From contig NC_089582.1 in NCBI RefSeq assembly GCF_019320115.1, forward strand, positions 122,971,259 to 123,035,258: a stretch of DNA of 64,000 bases, read 5' to 3'. The notes under the pieces were generated by a model, which saw nothing but the letters and a program-made list of their open reading frames with translations, did not search any database and was not told the origin of the DNA. Positions 45,345 to 59,504 of the stretch are shown here, in pieces; the first letter of the stretch is position 1, and each line of letters opens with the position of its first letter. Origin of the DNA: Miscanthus floridulus. Lineage: Eukaryota > Streptophyta > Magnoliopsida > Poales > Poaceae. A program made the translations under genes and the position numbers.

Positions 45345-45937
45345 TAAGGATGAAAACGGAATGGAAATATCCCGAACCGAACCGCATCGTTTTCTATATT
45401 TAATCCGATCGAATCTGTATTTTCTTGTCCGACTTTACCGTTTTCGCTTTCGCATTTGAGATGTTTCGTATTTCAAATGTAAAAGTAGAAAACGGTTTAC
45501 ACATTTTTCGACCGTTTTCTACTTTTCTACTTTTAATTTGAAATATTCCGAATTCAAAATTCGGTTTAAACCGAATTTGGCCAACTGCACAGGTCATACA
45601 GCCCAATTACAGGCTGCTCACCACGCAGCTGCGTTCTTTCTACTGGTGGCTAGCTGCCCTCTCTTATAGACAACGCCCAGCCTCATCTCTCTTATTATGT
45701 ATTTGGTTCATGCACTTGTTTATGCTCATGCACTTGAACTAGATCCTGCACTTGTTAGTTGTGAACTTGTTATGTGTTTGGTCGTGCACTTGTTTAATGC
45801 TATGCACTATGGGTCGGTATTTCGTATTGAATTTTCGCAATACCGACGTGTTCGACATAATTCCGCTCGAATTGGTTCGTTTCCGAAATTCTAGATATTC
45901 CGTAAGTTCGTTTTCGTTTTCGTGTCCGGCTGTCCGC
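45345..45937. mobile_element. Right-truncated hAT MITE, end of unit 1
   Basis: Starts taaggatgaaaacgg after the 8-bp atctaggc and follows the complete element at 55662. It breaks at tgtccgct|cagtctatc, where duplication unit 2 begins. Confidence 0.8.
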
Positions 45938-46267
45938 TCAGTCTATCTAGTTTTATGTTCGAATTGTGCATGTTGAGGATGTATGTTTGCCCTATGTTCG
46001 TTTTGTTTGATATTGTCATTGTAATGTTCCCTGGACATTGTTTGGTTAGTTGCATCGATGTGTTGTGGCCTGAGGCTTGAACTTTGTGTGCTCGTTGTTT
46101 TTCTCTAATCGAAATAAATTGTGTTATGTGATGTACATATCTTGCTTGTAGGTTGACCTACATTTCGTAACAAGACAAGACTCTATTAATTGGTGTTCTA
46201 TGTTACCTTGGAATCTCTCTTATTGTGACTTATCACACTAACCTACATTTCTAGTTTGTTGTTGTAG

Positions 46268-46484
<217 letters not shown>

Positions 46485-46669
46485 TGACCCATGAATAATT
46501 ATGATTTACTATTGCCTTCACATTTCATGGTGTGTGCAAAATCTGCAGTATACTATCAAATATTTTTATTTGTGTCTGCACTTGCTCAAGTATTTTGAAA
46601 TTATGAAGTCCTACTTGTTTGGTTTTTAAGATAAGTGTATTTCGTCTTGTGCATGTTCAAATATTGAAG

Positions 46670-46783
46670 GTATCCTTTCAAGATTGGACCCAGCACGTGC
46701 AAGAGATGCTGAACACAAAGAAGTTTGGTGACATTGCATTTAGAGATAAGGATTTTAAGACTGCATTTGACTACTACTCCAAG
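46670..46783 (+). pseudogene. Captured BSK TPR exon, unit 2
   Basis: Identical copy of 36355-36468 (FGDIAFRDKDFKTA). Confidence 0.7.
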
Positions 46784-47133
46784 GTATCAATATCCCTGTT
46801 CTTCTCCATTTCAAGGGCCCTGTTTGCAATGGATCTTCACATATGAACGTTCTTATAGTGCTTGACACATCATGCTAGTGATTAGCTTCTCTCTGTTAAA
46901 ACCTGTCCATTCTCGTTGTTATTTCCTTGGAGTTTTTGTCACCATCTAAAGGGATTCGTGTATCTGGGCTTATACAACGCTGTCTTTTGTTGAGACAGCC
47001 TGTGTGGTGCCATGGTAGTTTTCAATTCCTACCTACATCTTGGAAGAATTGACGCAAGAAAACTGCTATTTTGTTTGTCAGTGTTCTAATTTGTATATCA
47101 CTTGCTCTTTCTTATCTTATCATGCTGTTGCAG

Positions 47134-48362
47134 ATGAGCAGCTCTAAGGACTCCTACATCAGAGACACCTCCAGCGAAGGAACACAAATTTACAATGTTG
47201 CGGCTGCTGCTATCCTCGTTGCAAGGTTAAAAGTAGCAGTGGCTAATGCGGCTCTAGTGGTGAACACTACCCTCCCCTTCCCAAAGATGAGCGGGCGGCA
47301 GTGGATGCAACTGAATCTGCAAAATGAACAAAAGTGCAAAGAAAACCTGCGTATGTTTCCTACATTTGCACAACATTTTACTTGAGTATGGATTGAAGGG
47401 TACACAACAGACATGATCCATAAATACTTTAGGATTATATGTGTGGACTTGTGCTCACAATGAGGTAGCTAGAAGGAGCAGGGATAGATTTGAGCGGTCT
47501 TTAGATACAGTTAGTAGGAAGGTTACTCATGTGGCCGAGGTTATTAGTAGATGGGTAGACAATATTCTAGTTCCAATTGATAGAAGTTATGCTGGAGTGC
47601 ACGCTCAGTTTTCAACATATGCACCATTTTTTGATGGGTGCATTGGGGCGTTGGATGGAACTCATATTAAAGTTTCGGTGAACAAGGAGACCAGAATTGA
47701 CTACATAAACAAGAAAGGAGATGTAACAATTAATGTTTGTGCCATTGTGGACATGGATATGCGTTTCACGTTTGTGGGGGCCGGGATGGCGGGGTCAGTG
47801 CATGACATGGCCGTACTAAGAGAATATTGGCTACAACCAATGTTCCCGCATCCACCACAAGGTTAGTGATTAGTGCCATGCAATAGTTGAACCATCTTTG
47901 TACTTGTTTTTGAAGATAACGAAAATGAATTGTGGAAATGGTGCATGTGTTGTAGGACGGTACTATCTGGTGGATGCTGGATATGCATTGGAGACTGGCT
48001 ACATGGCTCCATTCAAAAATACAAGGTACCATCTGGATGATTTTAGGGGTGTAGACATGGACACATTATCTCGACAGGAGAAATTTCACTTCACACTCAT
48101 TAGAGCCTCCGCAATGTCGTCGAAAGGACATTTGGGGTTCTCAAAGCCCGTTGGCACATATTGCATGGGGTACCGTTCTGTCATAGGAAAAAAGCAAAAT
48201 ATAATTATTATGTCATGCTTTACAATGCACAATTTTTTATGGAATCATGAGATTGGAGTTGGTTCGTCTACATACCCACCATCGGATTGGGTTCAGATCA
48301 ATGCTAATTCCACTATATCGTTAGTGAGGGAGTACATATCTGTGGCTCTCTGGGGACAATGA
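47134..48362 (+). pseudogene. PIF/Harbinger DDE transposase, unit 2
   Basis: Identical in translation to the unit 1 copy, with the same frame breaks and the same displaced Glu-bearing stretch. The duplication therefore copied an already dead gene. ORF1 and the left end are not part of the duplicated unit. Confidence 0.82.
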
Positions 48363-50146
48363 TGCAGCAAAGGCGATTAATATTAGGATGCCAAGTACTT
48401 CAATTAAAGATAGTTGTTTGCATTACAATGCCAACTAAATGGTTAATGAAGCAGACTTTCGCTCTTTCATTTCCTATCTTTATGTGCATTTCATTTGTTA
48501 GGTACTTGTAGTGCCCAAAGGTTGTGTGATATTCTTGTTCATCTGATCCTTATACTGAGTGATACATGTAGAATTGTAGATGCACTGGGGTACTTCAAGA
48601 TTGTTTGTAGTAAGGTACTATATGATTTATCATTTCAACCTTGTATTTTTGTGGACATGCCCCCCGAGTGATATATGTAGAATTGTAGATGCACTAAGGT
48701 ACTCCTGTACCGGCGGCCCAGTATAAGTTTAGTAATGAGCTCAATATAAATTGGTAGAACTGGTATAGTTACAATGTATTGTAAATTGGCAGATAATTGA
48801 AACTGCTTTTGCTTATCATGCCCAGTGTGTGTTGGGGTTTGCTATTGACCTTGAATTCGTTTTTTTTTAAACCACGCGCGTACGCAACCAGTATCTTACA
48901 GAGTTTTTGGCACAAGTGACCATTGGCGGGCTCCTACTTCGACAGCTAACATGGGGTTTGTAAGAGCTGTGTCACAGTCTGAACATGAAACTATCTGAAG
49001 TTCTGGCAATTTTAGTTGTTCTACTCATAGAACCGGTTGCTGCTGCTGCTTGTGGTACAGTTTCCTGATGAAAGTTGTCATGTTTATAAAGAAGTTGTCA
49101 TGTTTGTGAAGAAGTGTAATTTGAACTGTTGTGTGTATTTTGAACTGTTGTATAATGGCTTGTATGGACCTATTATGTGTACTGAACTGCTAGTGGACTA
49201 ACTTCTAATGGACTGTTAGTAGTCCCTAACAAACTGTTATTTCAACTGCTGTATTGTAATTTGAATGGCTTGTGGTTTGGCGCCATCAGTTGTCTGGATG
49301 TGGTGTTGGCGCCATTTTTTTGAAATAAGCAAATGGCAGCCGTTGGCTGAAGCTGGTTGACTGGATGTGGTGTTGGCGTCATTTTTTTGAAATGAGTAAA
49401 TGACAGCTGTTGGCTGGAGCTGGTTGACTGAATATAGTGTTGGCTGGTTTTTCCTGTGGTTTCCACCAGCAGCCATATCCAGGCTCGTAATACCAGCCGA
49501 ACAAGCAAAAAGAAAGGAACGCTCGGGCCTATGTCTTTTATAAGTTTGGACACTAGTGCTCATTTGGGGCTACCAGCAGCTTGAATGCTTTTGTTTTGAC
49601 TACGATTTGCTTGTATGCCATTCTGAGCGTTGCTTTGCGCCTCTGCACGTATACTACCACTCATTGATTAACTGGAGCTGTTGTGTTACTCGAATTTTGT
49701 ACGAGTTTATATTGCACAACCCACTGCGCAGCTTGTGTTGTTCTTTTTTTTTTTTTGTAAAAATAGGATACTAATTCTGGATTGTATAGTTGGCAATCGT
49801 TGGTTGATCCTTCGTCTAGCCTAGTAGGCACGTATGAGCACCGTCAAATGTCCTACCTCACCTATAGGAAAGTGTCTCAATAACTCTTAAGACTGACGAA
49901 GTCACCACATATACCTCACATTGATGGGTACGCCACAGACAACTAGAAAAATATCATCACTCAATTTTGAAATAAATCTAGAAAAAAATACAAGTACATG
50001 TATAAACTGGCGGACTTCAATTCGGATGAGGTAGGTTTCAACACAAGAAAACTAACTAGCTGAGCTACTCTAAGTTCACTGGTGAAACATGTTTCCCATC
50101 ATCTATTCCGTTAGTATTTGGCCAACAACAAGAAACCCTTCATATT

Positions 50147-51223
50147 TGTCGGGTTCATAAACCCGGGGTCCCCAATGAACCCGCTTCCCTATAAAACTCG
50201 GTCTAGTAGGTGGTACAACGACAACACACGCCTGGGCCACCCCAAATACATAATAATAGGCTAAGACCACGATCCGGTTCCCAACCAGCACCTCCGACCT
50301 TTGGGTCGCGGGCTCCACCTCGCCCGGCCCCCTTTCTCCGACCGAGGATATGCCGGACCTCTGCTTGCTGCTCTTTCCCTACCGACACGGTCGGGGCCAA
50401 CTAGGAGCAACCGACCGGGGACGCCCGCTCAGTGTGGGCCTAGGGAGCAGGCGATGCAGATAAGGTAAGGCGCTCAAGTCAACCGCAATACCGAGGACCG
50501 TACCCTGCCATGCCCTATGCACCTACAGGACGGTGCCGACAGGGCATGACAGGCGAACACGATAGAGCTTGCCAGACGCTTCAGAGCATAAACAGTGTTG
50601 TGGGAGCCGTCGTAGGTGAACACGGTAGAGCCTGCCAGACATGTCAGAGCTTAAACAGTGTTGTGGGCGCCGTTGTTTGCCGTACCAGGCGAACACGGTA
50701 GAGCCTGCTAGACGCGTCTGGGCATTAACAGTATTGTGGGCGCTGGCAGCCATCCCGTACCCGATGGCTTGAGCAACAAGACTAGACAGCACACGTATGC
50801 ACTCTCTATCTCTTTCTCTCTGACTTATAAGGTCATCCCTTTCAACTATAAAAGGGGATGCGCACTCTCCCAACAAGCACACGCTAGACGACTCAAGGAC
50901 TCGACGACCAGAGGACTCGAACAACTCAATAGCTCTAGAACTCGACAGCTACACAGAGCATACGCTCCAATACTTAGCGCACGTTAGAGCACCCGTCACT
51001 CTCGGCCACTCGGTTCAGAGTTCGATTGGGCCTCTAACACACCCCTTCTCATTCCTTACTTGTTTGTAACCCCACAACAAACACTGAGCACTTGGGCTGG
51101 GCTCAGGAAATAAAGTCACCGACCAACCTCAACTGAACGTAGGGCCCGTTGTCTAGCCACATCCGATCACAACGCGTGGCAAAACTATAAATATTTACTT
51201 GTTGGTCACTTTTCGCACCGACA
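50147..51223. repeat. Solo LTR of a gypsy-like element, unit 2
   Basis: Copy of 39831-40907, TGTCGG..CCGACA, with the same TATA box and internal repeats. Confidence 0.75.
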
Positions 51224-51305
51224 GCATTCATTTTAAAGTTCTAAAAACGACGGTGTTAATAGGAGAAAAAAAGAAAAGTAATATTACTCAGCACTCTCAT
51301 TCTGA

Positions 51306-51611
51306 AAATAAGTCTAAAATAACCCTATAGCTAGTTGTAAACTACCCACTACTATCATTATTTATGAAAAAATAGTCTACACAACCCCTATAGCTATTTA
51401 CAAATTAATATCCATCATCACCATTATAAAAAAAGTTTAATCTAAAATACTACTATATCCATTTTCAAATTATCCACTTGCTATTATAAAAAAAAACCTA
51501 AAATACCTATATGTCTATTATAATTTACCCACCACCTCCATTAAGAAAAATTAACCGAGCATATCCCTATGGATGCTTCTTAATTATCCATCTCTACCAT
51601 AAAAATGAAAC
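51306..51611. repeat. Degenerate AT-rich tandem repeats, unit 2
   Basis: Copy of the array at 40990-41295. Confidence 0.55.
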
Positions 51612-52652
51612 AAATTAAGGAAAGAGAAGACCGCATAATTTAGTTAATGCATAAATTGGTTGCACATGGTACACATTTAAGATATCAAGGTTGTAATTCA
51701 GATGATTGCTAATATAAAATGTAACAAAAAACTAAAACATATATAGCTAGGTTAAAAAAGAAAGAAAAACAGAGATACTATCAGATTGAAGAGGATAAGT
51801 GATCATTTGTTCTATCATGGGAAAAACGAATGCTCGCTCTAGTAAAATGAACAGTGAAACTATTACCTCTCCCTCCCTAGACAATGTAGTTTTTTTTTAA
51901 GTGTATGACATATATAAATTGTAAACCACAATGAGAATATTTTTCCACTACACAGATGGCATGAACAAAAAATTGACAAGAAAGGATATTGAAATTTGCT
52001 ATTAATTATTAGTCATGCATTTGAGTTTAGTTACATCATATAAACATATCATCTGCAAATGATTGAGGCCATAGTTGGTCTGAGGAGCATTGACAAATGG
52101 GGGTCAGTTGGGGGTGGGGGTTACTTCATTAGTTTTTTCTTTAAAGTATTGGATTCGTGCCAGATGAGGTGGTAGGGTAAATTAAAGGGATCCGTGCATT
52201 GTCAGGGCCAGGTCTCCCCGAAAAAAATATTTAACTATCATAGCAAAAGGTAGCAATTATGACCTAATTATTTTGGGTCTTTTTTTTCGAGAGCTTACAC
52301 ACTAAAGAATTTTTTTTCCCTTTCGCAATGCCAAAGTATGCTAATGTGCGCGTCACCTGCATCAGCCCGAACCCGAAGCATGCTATTGGTGTCCATGAAT
52401 CTTATAAAAAAAAACATATACTGTTCTTACATCCAATGGTAGTCCAATTTTAATCATGAAAAAAAGAGAAACATTAACCAAATTGTGCCTTAAATATTTT
52501 TTCTTCAAAAAGCAGTTCCCAACTAAATTTATGGATGGTTCGTATCGATTGGTTAGCAAAGATAAAGCTTGATCTTGTGTAATTCATTGACTCGAAGGAA
52601 AAAGGATTTATCTCTTAATCAAGTTCACACTCCTATAAGATCATATACTGTA

Positions 52653-53124
52653 CCCCCTTCATTCCAAATAATTGTAAGATGTTTTGATTTTCTAGCTACA
52701 TTGTTTTTATTATATGTCTTCTAGGTTTTCGATTTCGGTGCTGCAAAAATTTCGGCCACCCCCGAAATTCGGCCAAAATTTCGTCGATTTTTTTTAGAGA
52801 CTTGCACATTAAATATGCTTTTTCTAAAAAAATTTAGATCTAAACAAATATTAGCATGATTTATGATTACACATCTATTGAGAAGAAGAATATGCAACAT
52901 AAGCAATAGAAAAATATGAGTTTAGAGTTATATAGCACATGTATTAGTATATTACAAAATTTTGGATTTTTCTTTCGCCCACCACTGAAATTACCGAAAT
53001 TCGTGAAATTTCGGTGAAATTTCGCCGAAATTTTGAACCCTATTCTAGACATAGTGTATCTTCAAATACACAACAAAAACTTATGTTTCTAGAAAATTCA
53101 AAACATCTTACATTTGATCAGGAA
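52653..53124. mobile_element. Nested MITE pair, unit 2
   Basis: Copy of 42337-42808, with the inner hAT MITE at about 52735-53040. Confidence 0.6.
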
Positions 53125-53245
53125 AAGTGAAATCCAAGTCTTGCTAGAAAAGCTGATGGTCCACTACGTTAAATGTGTCTCTAACTAATTACTAATAGGC
53201 TGATACGGAAAGCGCATTTTCATATGCAGATTCATAGTACAGATT

Positions 53246-53956
53246 CACTAGTGCAGAAACAATTTTTAGCAACATATGCTTTTGTTAGAGATGGTTAATA
53301 AAAAAAACCGCCTCTGAAAATAATTTCTAACACGAGTCGCCTCTAGAAATCCATTTTTAGAGGTGGCTGATATTCTAAAACTGCACCTATCTTTAGAAGC
53401 TGCTCGAGATCTAGCCAATTATGAAAATAAATTTCTAGAGGTGGTTGGATGCCTGGATCTAGAGTCGTCTCTATAAATCGATTTATAAAGACGGCTGGAT
53501 ATAGAGTCGTCTCTAAAAATAGGTGCAGTACAGTAAAATTCATAACTTTTTTAAACGAAGTCAGATGAAGATAAATTTTATATCAAAGTTATAAACCTAG
53601 AAGAGATCTACAACTTTGTAGTTAACAACCTTTTCATTTGAAATCATTTAGATGCAGAAAATTCTCTTTGAAATTATCACTTTTTGATTTTTTTTTAAAT
53701 CAAATCGACATCGGATGAAGAAATGACCAAAATAAAAGTTATAGATCTCGAAAGATATATAATATTGCTGTTGATAATTTTTTTATATGAAATAATCTAT
53801 AATCCTAAAATTTAGTTTTAAGTGCTCACATTTAAAATTCAAATATTAAAATTTAAAATTTGAAATTCAAGTATTGAAATTTAACTTTTTAAATGACCTC
53901 AGATGGGGAAACAACAAAAACCAAAGTCATTCCAAAACTTCTTCATCTATCTCCTA
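53246..53956. mobile_element. Truncated CACTA element end, unit 2
   Basis: Copy of 42930-43640. Confidence 0.65.
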
Positions 53957-54285
53957 ATATTTTTGCTCCTGAACGAGCACGAGCATGGCTGGGTTAATGG
54001 GCTAGTAAAATGTGAATTCATAGTGCTTCAGTGAACTAGATTTCGATTGGCCGCGGCCTGTCACACAGGCAAGATCATGATTCAAGAGAGCCAGGAGGGA
54101 AGAATATAATAGGTACAGGTTTACAGCGAATGAGAGAGGCCATTTCCATCCAGTCAGCGTCGACACCGCTGCTCGCTTGCGCAATGTGATCACGCTAGGT
54201 CAAGAGCTAGCGCCATCGTATCCATCTCTTCTGCTAATGCACCAGGTCTTTGAAGCGGAAGGGCCACATATATATGTCTACGTCC

Positions 54286-55251
54286 TGAGCACTTGAGCAG
54301 CATCAAAGAATGTGATTGGCTCAATGGCCGCGTCGTCGTCGTAGCCGTCGTCGTTCCAGGGGCATCACAACGTCATCAGCAGTGCAGCCGGGCGCCCAGA
54401 AGTGTCGCTGCCCACGGAGAAGCGATTGTCGCCGCCGCGTCTCTTTCAGTGACCCGCAAACAGAAGGCCCTAATAGTGGTTTCGTCGTTGTATATATTTG
54501 TTATTTGAATCGCATCATCATTAGGTCCCTTAGCTTAACTCAACAGAGGTGGGGATATATATAATCAATAATGATATAACGCGGGTGTCCATGTCCGTGC
54601 GGACACGACCGCAAGCGCGTGCCGGCGGCGCAGGGCCGCTGCCACAACCAATACCCAGTGGCCTTAGAAAAGGAGGGGCCCAGGGGCGCGGGCGACCCAG
54701 CGGTGGAGACGGTTCGACCGGCATCGAGCTCGATGGCGGAGGAGTCGCCAAGCGGGCGGGGGCAACAACAACAAGCTTAGGTCGCCGATGGATTGAGATT
54801 AGGGAAGGGTGGGAAGGAGTGGTGGGGGTAGGTGGCCAGCGATGAGGTCACTGGCCAGGTAGCCAGCCGGCAGCCAGGGCGACGTCCGAGGTGGCGGCTG
54901 GCAGAGTAGAGGAGGTATGTCACCGACAGATTAGGATTAGGGAAGGGTGAGGAAGGAGCGGCGGGGGTGGCCAAGGCGTCTTCCGAGGTCAGGGCATGCA
55001 AGGAGGAGGTATGTCATCCGTGAATTGGGATTAGGACGGCGTGGATGCGCGGCCGGCGGTGGGGTCGTCGGCCAGGGTGGCATCTGAGGTGGCGGCAGAC
55101 AGGGAATAGGAGGAAGAAGAATAGTGTCTAGATGCTGGTGCTCGTTCGGACTTTTGAGCGCAAGCGCAGCCAATATATAATGGGCAAAACAGTGGTAATT
55201 GCTGAGGAAATTGAGACGACGTACCTACGTACGGCAATCAGCAGGAGAGGA
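54286..55251. other. GC-rich block with imperfect repeats, unit 2
   Basis: Copy of 43970-44935; no gene recognised. Confidence 0.35.
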
Positions 55252-55661
55252 GTTACAACAGATCGAGGGGTGTTCCCATGATCAATTTATTTATTCCTTT
55301 ATTCTTTTCTGTATGTTGGTTTCCTAGCTTGGGTTGGGAAGACACCACGGGTAGGGTAGGATGCATCCTATACTTTAGAAAAGAATCAGTATATATATTG
55401 GCATATATTAAACATCCTAGAGGAGGCATTCTTGTATTTTCTTTTCTTTTTTAAGGGTGATTGATGTGAAAAAGAATGACTTGTAGGGATTGAAAACTCG
55501 AATGTAATTCTTCCCAAGATGTGACTGATGCAATCCATAGCCAAAGCTTCTTTAAGAAAAGAGAGACTCAATTGTAGAGAACCAATTCCAATTCCATCGA
55601 TTGGTCTACTCCTATTATTATAGGAGATAATGCATCTGCAATGTACTACAATTATCTAGGC

Positions 55662-56339
55662 TAAGGATGAAAACGGAATGGAAATATCCCGAACCGAACC
55701 GCATCGTTTTCTATATTTAATCCGATCGAATCTGTATTTTCTTGTCCGACTTTACCGTTTTCGCTTTCGCATTTGAGATGTTTCGTATTTCAAATGTAAA
55801 AGTAGAAAACGGTTTACACATTTTTCGACCGTTTTCTACTTTTCTACTTTTAATTTGAAATATTCCGAATTCAAAATTCGGTTTAAACCGAATTTGGCCA
55901 ACTGCACAGGTCATACAGCCCAATTACAGGCTGCTCACCACGCAGCTGCGTTCTTTCTACTGGTGGCTAGCTGCCCTCTCTTATAGACAACGCCCAGCCT
56001 CATCTCTCTTATTATGTATTTGGTCATGCACTTGTTTAATGCTATGCACTTGAACTAGATCCTGCACTTGTTAGTTGTGAACTTGTTATGTGTTTGGTCG
56101 TGCACTTGTTTAATGCTATGCACTATGGGTCGGTATTTCGTATTGAATTTTCGCATACCGACCGTGTTCGACATAATTCCGCTCGAATTGGTTCGTTTCC
56201 GAAATTCTAGATATTCCGTAAGTTCGTTTTCGTTTTCGTGTCCGGCTTGTCCGCTTTCGCTTTCGCTTTCGTATTTCAAATGTAAAAGTAGAAAACGGTT
56301 GAGGAGTTTTTCGACCGAGTTCGACCGTTTTCATCCTTA
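55662..56339. mobile_element. Complete non-autonomous hAT element, 678 bp
   Basis: The perfect terminal inverted repeat taaggatgaaaacgg / ccgttttcatcctta is flanked by the 8-bp duplication atctaggc (55654-55661 and 56340-56347). The interior is rich in ttcgtttccgtt-like and aaaagtagaaaacgg motifs and has no transposase. Confidence 0.9.
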
Positions 56340-56415
56340 ATCTAGGCAGCTAGCTGGCTAGCACATATGTGTGTCTGCAAATTTGGAGATATATGCTGAA
56401 CTCTCTAGTCATCTA

Positions 56416-56654
56416 CTTCCTCCGATCCGATCTTAAATATAAAACAATCTCACTCTACCTAAGTCAAACATTTTTTTTACCATAACATCACTATCTATAA
56501 TTTTATACAAATTGACCAAACAAGATTGGCATTACTAGGTAGATCCCGGTCCCTTATTATTAAAGACAATACATTTTAAAAGATATTGCTAGTCAAAGTT
56601 AGAGAAGTTTAATTACAAAAAACTAAATGGACCCATATTTATAATTTGAGGAAG
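56416..56654. mobile_element. Stowaway-like MITE, about 239 bp
   Basis: The ends cttcctccgat..ttaaatataaa and tttataatttgaggaag are inverted and flanked by TA on both sides. No coding frame. Confidence 0.65.
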
Positions 56655-56930
56655 TAGTAAAAAGGCAAACTCACGGTAGACTATAAAGCCATATAGACAA
56701 ATCATAGTTTATCTGATCCTTTTAACCTAACCATACATATACTTAATAGAACAACAACCCCTTGTGTTTGTAGTTCAAAACTTTTCTCCCTTCTTGACCC
56801 TCTAGCCACCTCACACCCTCACCTGCCCCCTTTCAAACTCCGATCCCCTCACCCTTTCTCCCTCCCTTAACATGTGTTAGGGACGACCGAGAATGGGCTG
56901 GCACGAGCCAGTTTTTCACGGTGTTTGGTT

Positions 56931-57478
56931 CGGGGACGATAGGGGACGGGACCATCTCCAGAGGGGATATTCTCCTAGATTCGGGGTTAGTTCCATTCCC
57001 TGAAATCGAGCGGACTGGGTTATCCCCGATTCACGTCGTCGGCTGCTCTATTTTTCTTGGGTGCTGAGTGTAGAGGTTAAAGCTTGGCACGGGGATATAT
57101 AACAGCCGTCCATGAGAGGAGCTTCACGTGGGGACGTGGCCGTCCATGCACAAATCTTGGGTAGGGGGCGGCGGCCGGCCATGGGCTAGAGCATGGCGCG
57201 ACCACGATGGATCTTGGACTGGGGGTGGTGGACGACCATGGGGTGGACCTAGGGGCGGCGATGGAACTTGGCACGGTGGTGGTGACCGGGCACGGCGGAT
57301 CTTGGCACGAGGGTGGCCGGCTTAGCGGTGGAGGTGCGTGGTACACAGGATGGCGATTGTGCATGTGGCACGTGCGGCGGTGCACGTCCCACCCCCTCAT
57401 CCAAATAGACAGTTAGGACCGTCCCATCCCCAAAAACTTGGTAGGTGTGTCCCATCCCACCGCGTTCAAATAAAACAC
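56931..57478. mobile_element. Possible small inverted-repeat DNA element
   Basis: gtgtttggttcggggacg on the left and gcgttcaaataaaacac on the right are partly inverted. Matching ggggacggga / tcccatcccac blocks lie just inside. The GC-rich interior has overlapping Gly/Arg-rich frames with no domain. Target duplication is not clear. Confidence 0.35.
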
Positions 57479-58516
57479 ACGCTTAGGTCCGCGGAGGCAT
57501 GGCAGCTGCACACGCGTGGCCCGTAGGACCGAAGCGGGGTCCATGTCAAGGGCCATGTTACCATGCGCACATGTCGTGGCCCATGTGAGGGCGAGGCGTG
57601 GTCCTTGCTGATTGTGGGGGGCAGCGTGGCCCTAGAAAGGGCAGCAATGGCGTCATGCAGCTACGAGTGGCCTCCGCGCGTGAGGCCTCGTCACTGATCA
57701 CTTTCTTGGCGTTGGCGGCACGGTCGAGGGCGGCAGCCGATGTGAGGGCTTAGTGGGCTGCTTCGATAGGCTTGGTGAGCCACCACTGGGACTCAGCTGC
57801 CTTTTTTAATTTAAAAAACCATTATCATCCACTACTACACAAGGGATTTGTAGAGACGACTGACTAGTTGTTTGTCTCTAGAAATCAATTTATAGAAGCA
57901 GCCGAGAACAGGAGCCCCCTCTACAAGTCGATTTGTTGCTCCTACAAATCGACTAAGAGCCTGTTCATTTTTCAGAAATAACAAATCAGGGCAAACAATA
58001 GCAAAAAAAGTTAATAATAGGACGTCTCCACCGGGAAAAAAATTTCGTGCACGTGCGACCATAGGGACCCCATGATCTTAGGCCTCGTAGGTAGCTTCCC
58101 TAACAAATCCATCCCAATGTCTGACTAAAGGCAAGATAAATTCCTTTAATATTCACTTTACTGGATTTTAAAACGAATATATGAGACCTTAAATGAATTT
58201 AAATGAAAAAGGTTTTAATTGGAAAGTTATAAATACTTTTGAGTACTGCAACTTTGGTTATGGTCATTTCTCCATTAGAAGTCATTTAAAAAAATATTTG
58301 AAAAATTCAAATAGCATTTCTTTGATAAATGATTTAAAGTAAAAAAGTTATCAACTATAAATTTGTATAGTTCTTCGAGATTTACAACTTTAATTTTTGT
58401 CATTTCTCCATCTGACATTGTTTGAAAATTTTGAATCTCAATATGTGAGGACTTCAAACTGAATTTTGGATCATAGATTTAATTCAAATAAAAAAGTTCT
58501 CAACTAAAATATTTTA

Positions 58517-59504
58517 GGGTCTGTTCGGATGTAGATATTGGAGACCCTGGAATTGAATTAGTACTAATACCAAATCAGACTTATATTGGAAAGGGATGCC
58601 AATACCAAAGTGGAAGTTTGGATGTAGATAGAATTGCTAGCTGGAAACAAATGCAGTGCCAAATACAAAATCATGTTTGGATGCGCATAGCATCGAATTG
58701 GCAAATTGATCCATCTTCTTCCACTCTTCCGAGTGCCTCGACCTCGACGGGTACGGAGGGGGCGCTAAACCGGAGATGAAGTTGCAGGTGCTCGCTACCA
58801 GAGCCGGCCGTCACGAGTGCCTCGACTTCGGCAGGCTCCTCCAGTTCTCCTTCGTCCCACCGCCCCTCCACCATGCGCCACCAGCTCATCCTCTTCCGTC
58901 GCCGATCTCCTCCCCGCGTTCCTCCGCCAAGTCGCTTACTGCCTCTGGAGCCGCCCTCCTCTCTACTACTCGCCGAGTCGCACCCTGCATCTCGAGTCGC
59001 CCTCCTCTATGCTCCGGCGATGAGGATGGAGGGGCCTGCGCGAAGGGGTGGCAGGGACTGGGGCAGAGGGGGCGCGCGAGCGGTTTTAGGAGCTCCGACG
59101 AGAAGGACCCAGGGACCGGCACGAGGGGGCGGCGGGGACAGGGGCGGAGGGGCGTGTGAGGTGGTGGAGTACCTCCGGCGAGGAGGACACAGGGGCCGAC
59201 GCGAAGGGGCGGCGGGGACTGGGGCGGGGGTGGTGCGCATGGGGGTTGTGGAGCTCCGGCGAGGAGGACGCAGGGGCTGGCATCGGACTTGGAGATGACG
59301 AGCGGCGTTGGAGGGGATGCGATTCCAACCAATATGGAGGGTCTTGGATCGGTATCACCGAGGGGGTGCGGTAGGTGAAACGAATGCCGCGCGAAAACGG
59401 GTCCAATTTCCAGACTCATGCATGGCCATCCAAACATGTGGAATTCGGGTCTGCCGTTTCCAATTCCTATGTCTGGGTCTCAATATAGACATCCAAACGG
59501 GCCA
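58517..59504. mobile_element. Tourist/PIF-Harbinger-like non-autonomous element nested in the CACTA element
   Basis: The termini gggtctgttcggatgtagat and acatccaaacgggcc are inverted, with an atattgGAGACCC / gggtctcaatat match extending the repeat to about 29 bp. The triplet tta flanks both ends (58514-58516 and 59505-59507), as expected for this superfamily. The interior is GC-rich, with open frames on both strands from a minisatellite, and no transposase. Confidence 0.75.
59015..59283. repeat. 80-81-bp GC-rich minisatellite, about 3.3 units
   Basis: Units run from gaggaggacncaggggc through gggcggcggggac to gtggagctccggc, at about 59018, 59098, 59178 and 59259 (partial). The 80/81-bp spacing changes frame between units, so it is not a coding repeat. 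Confidence 0.7.
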
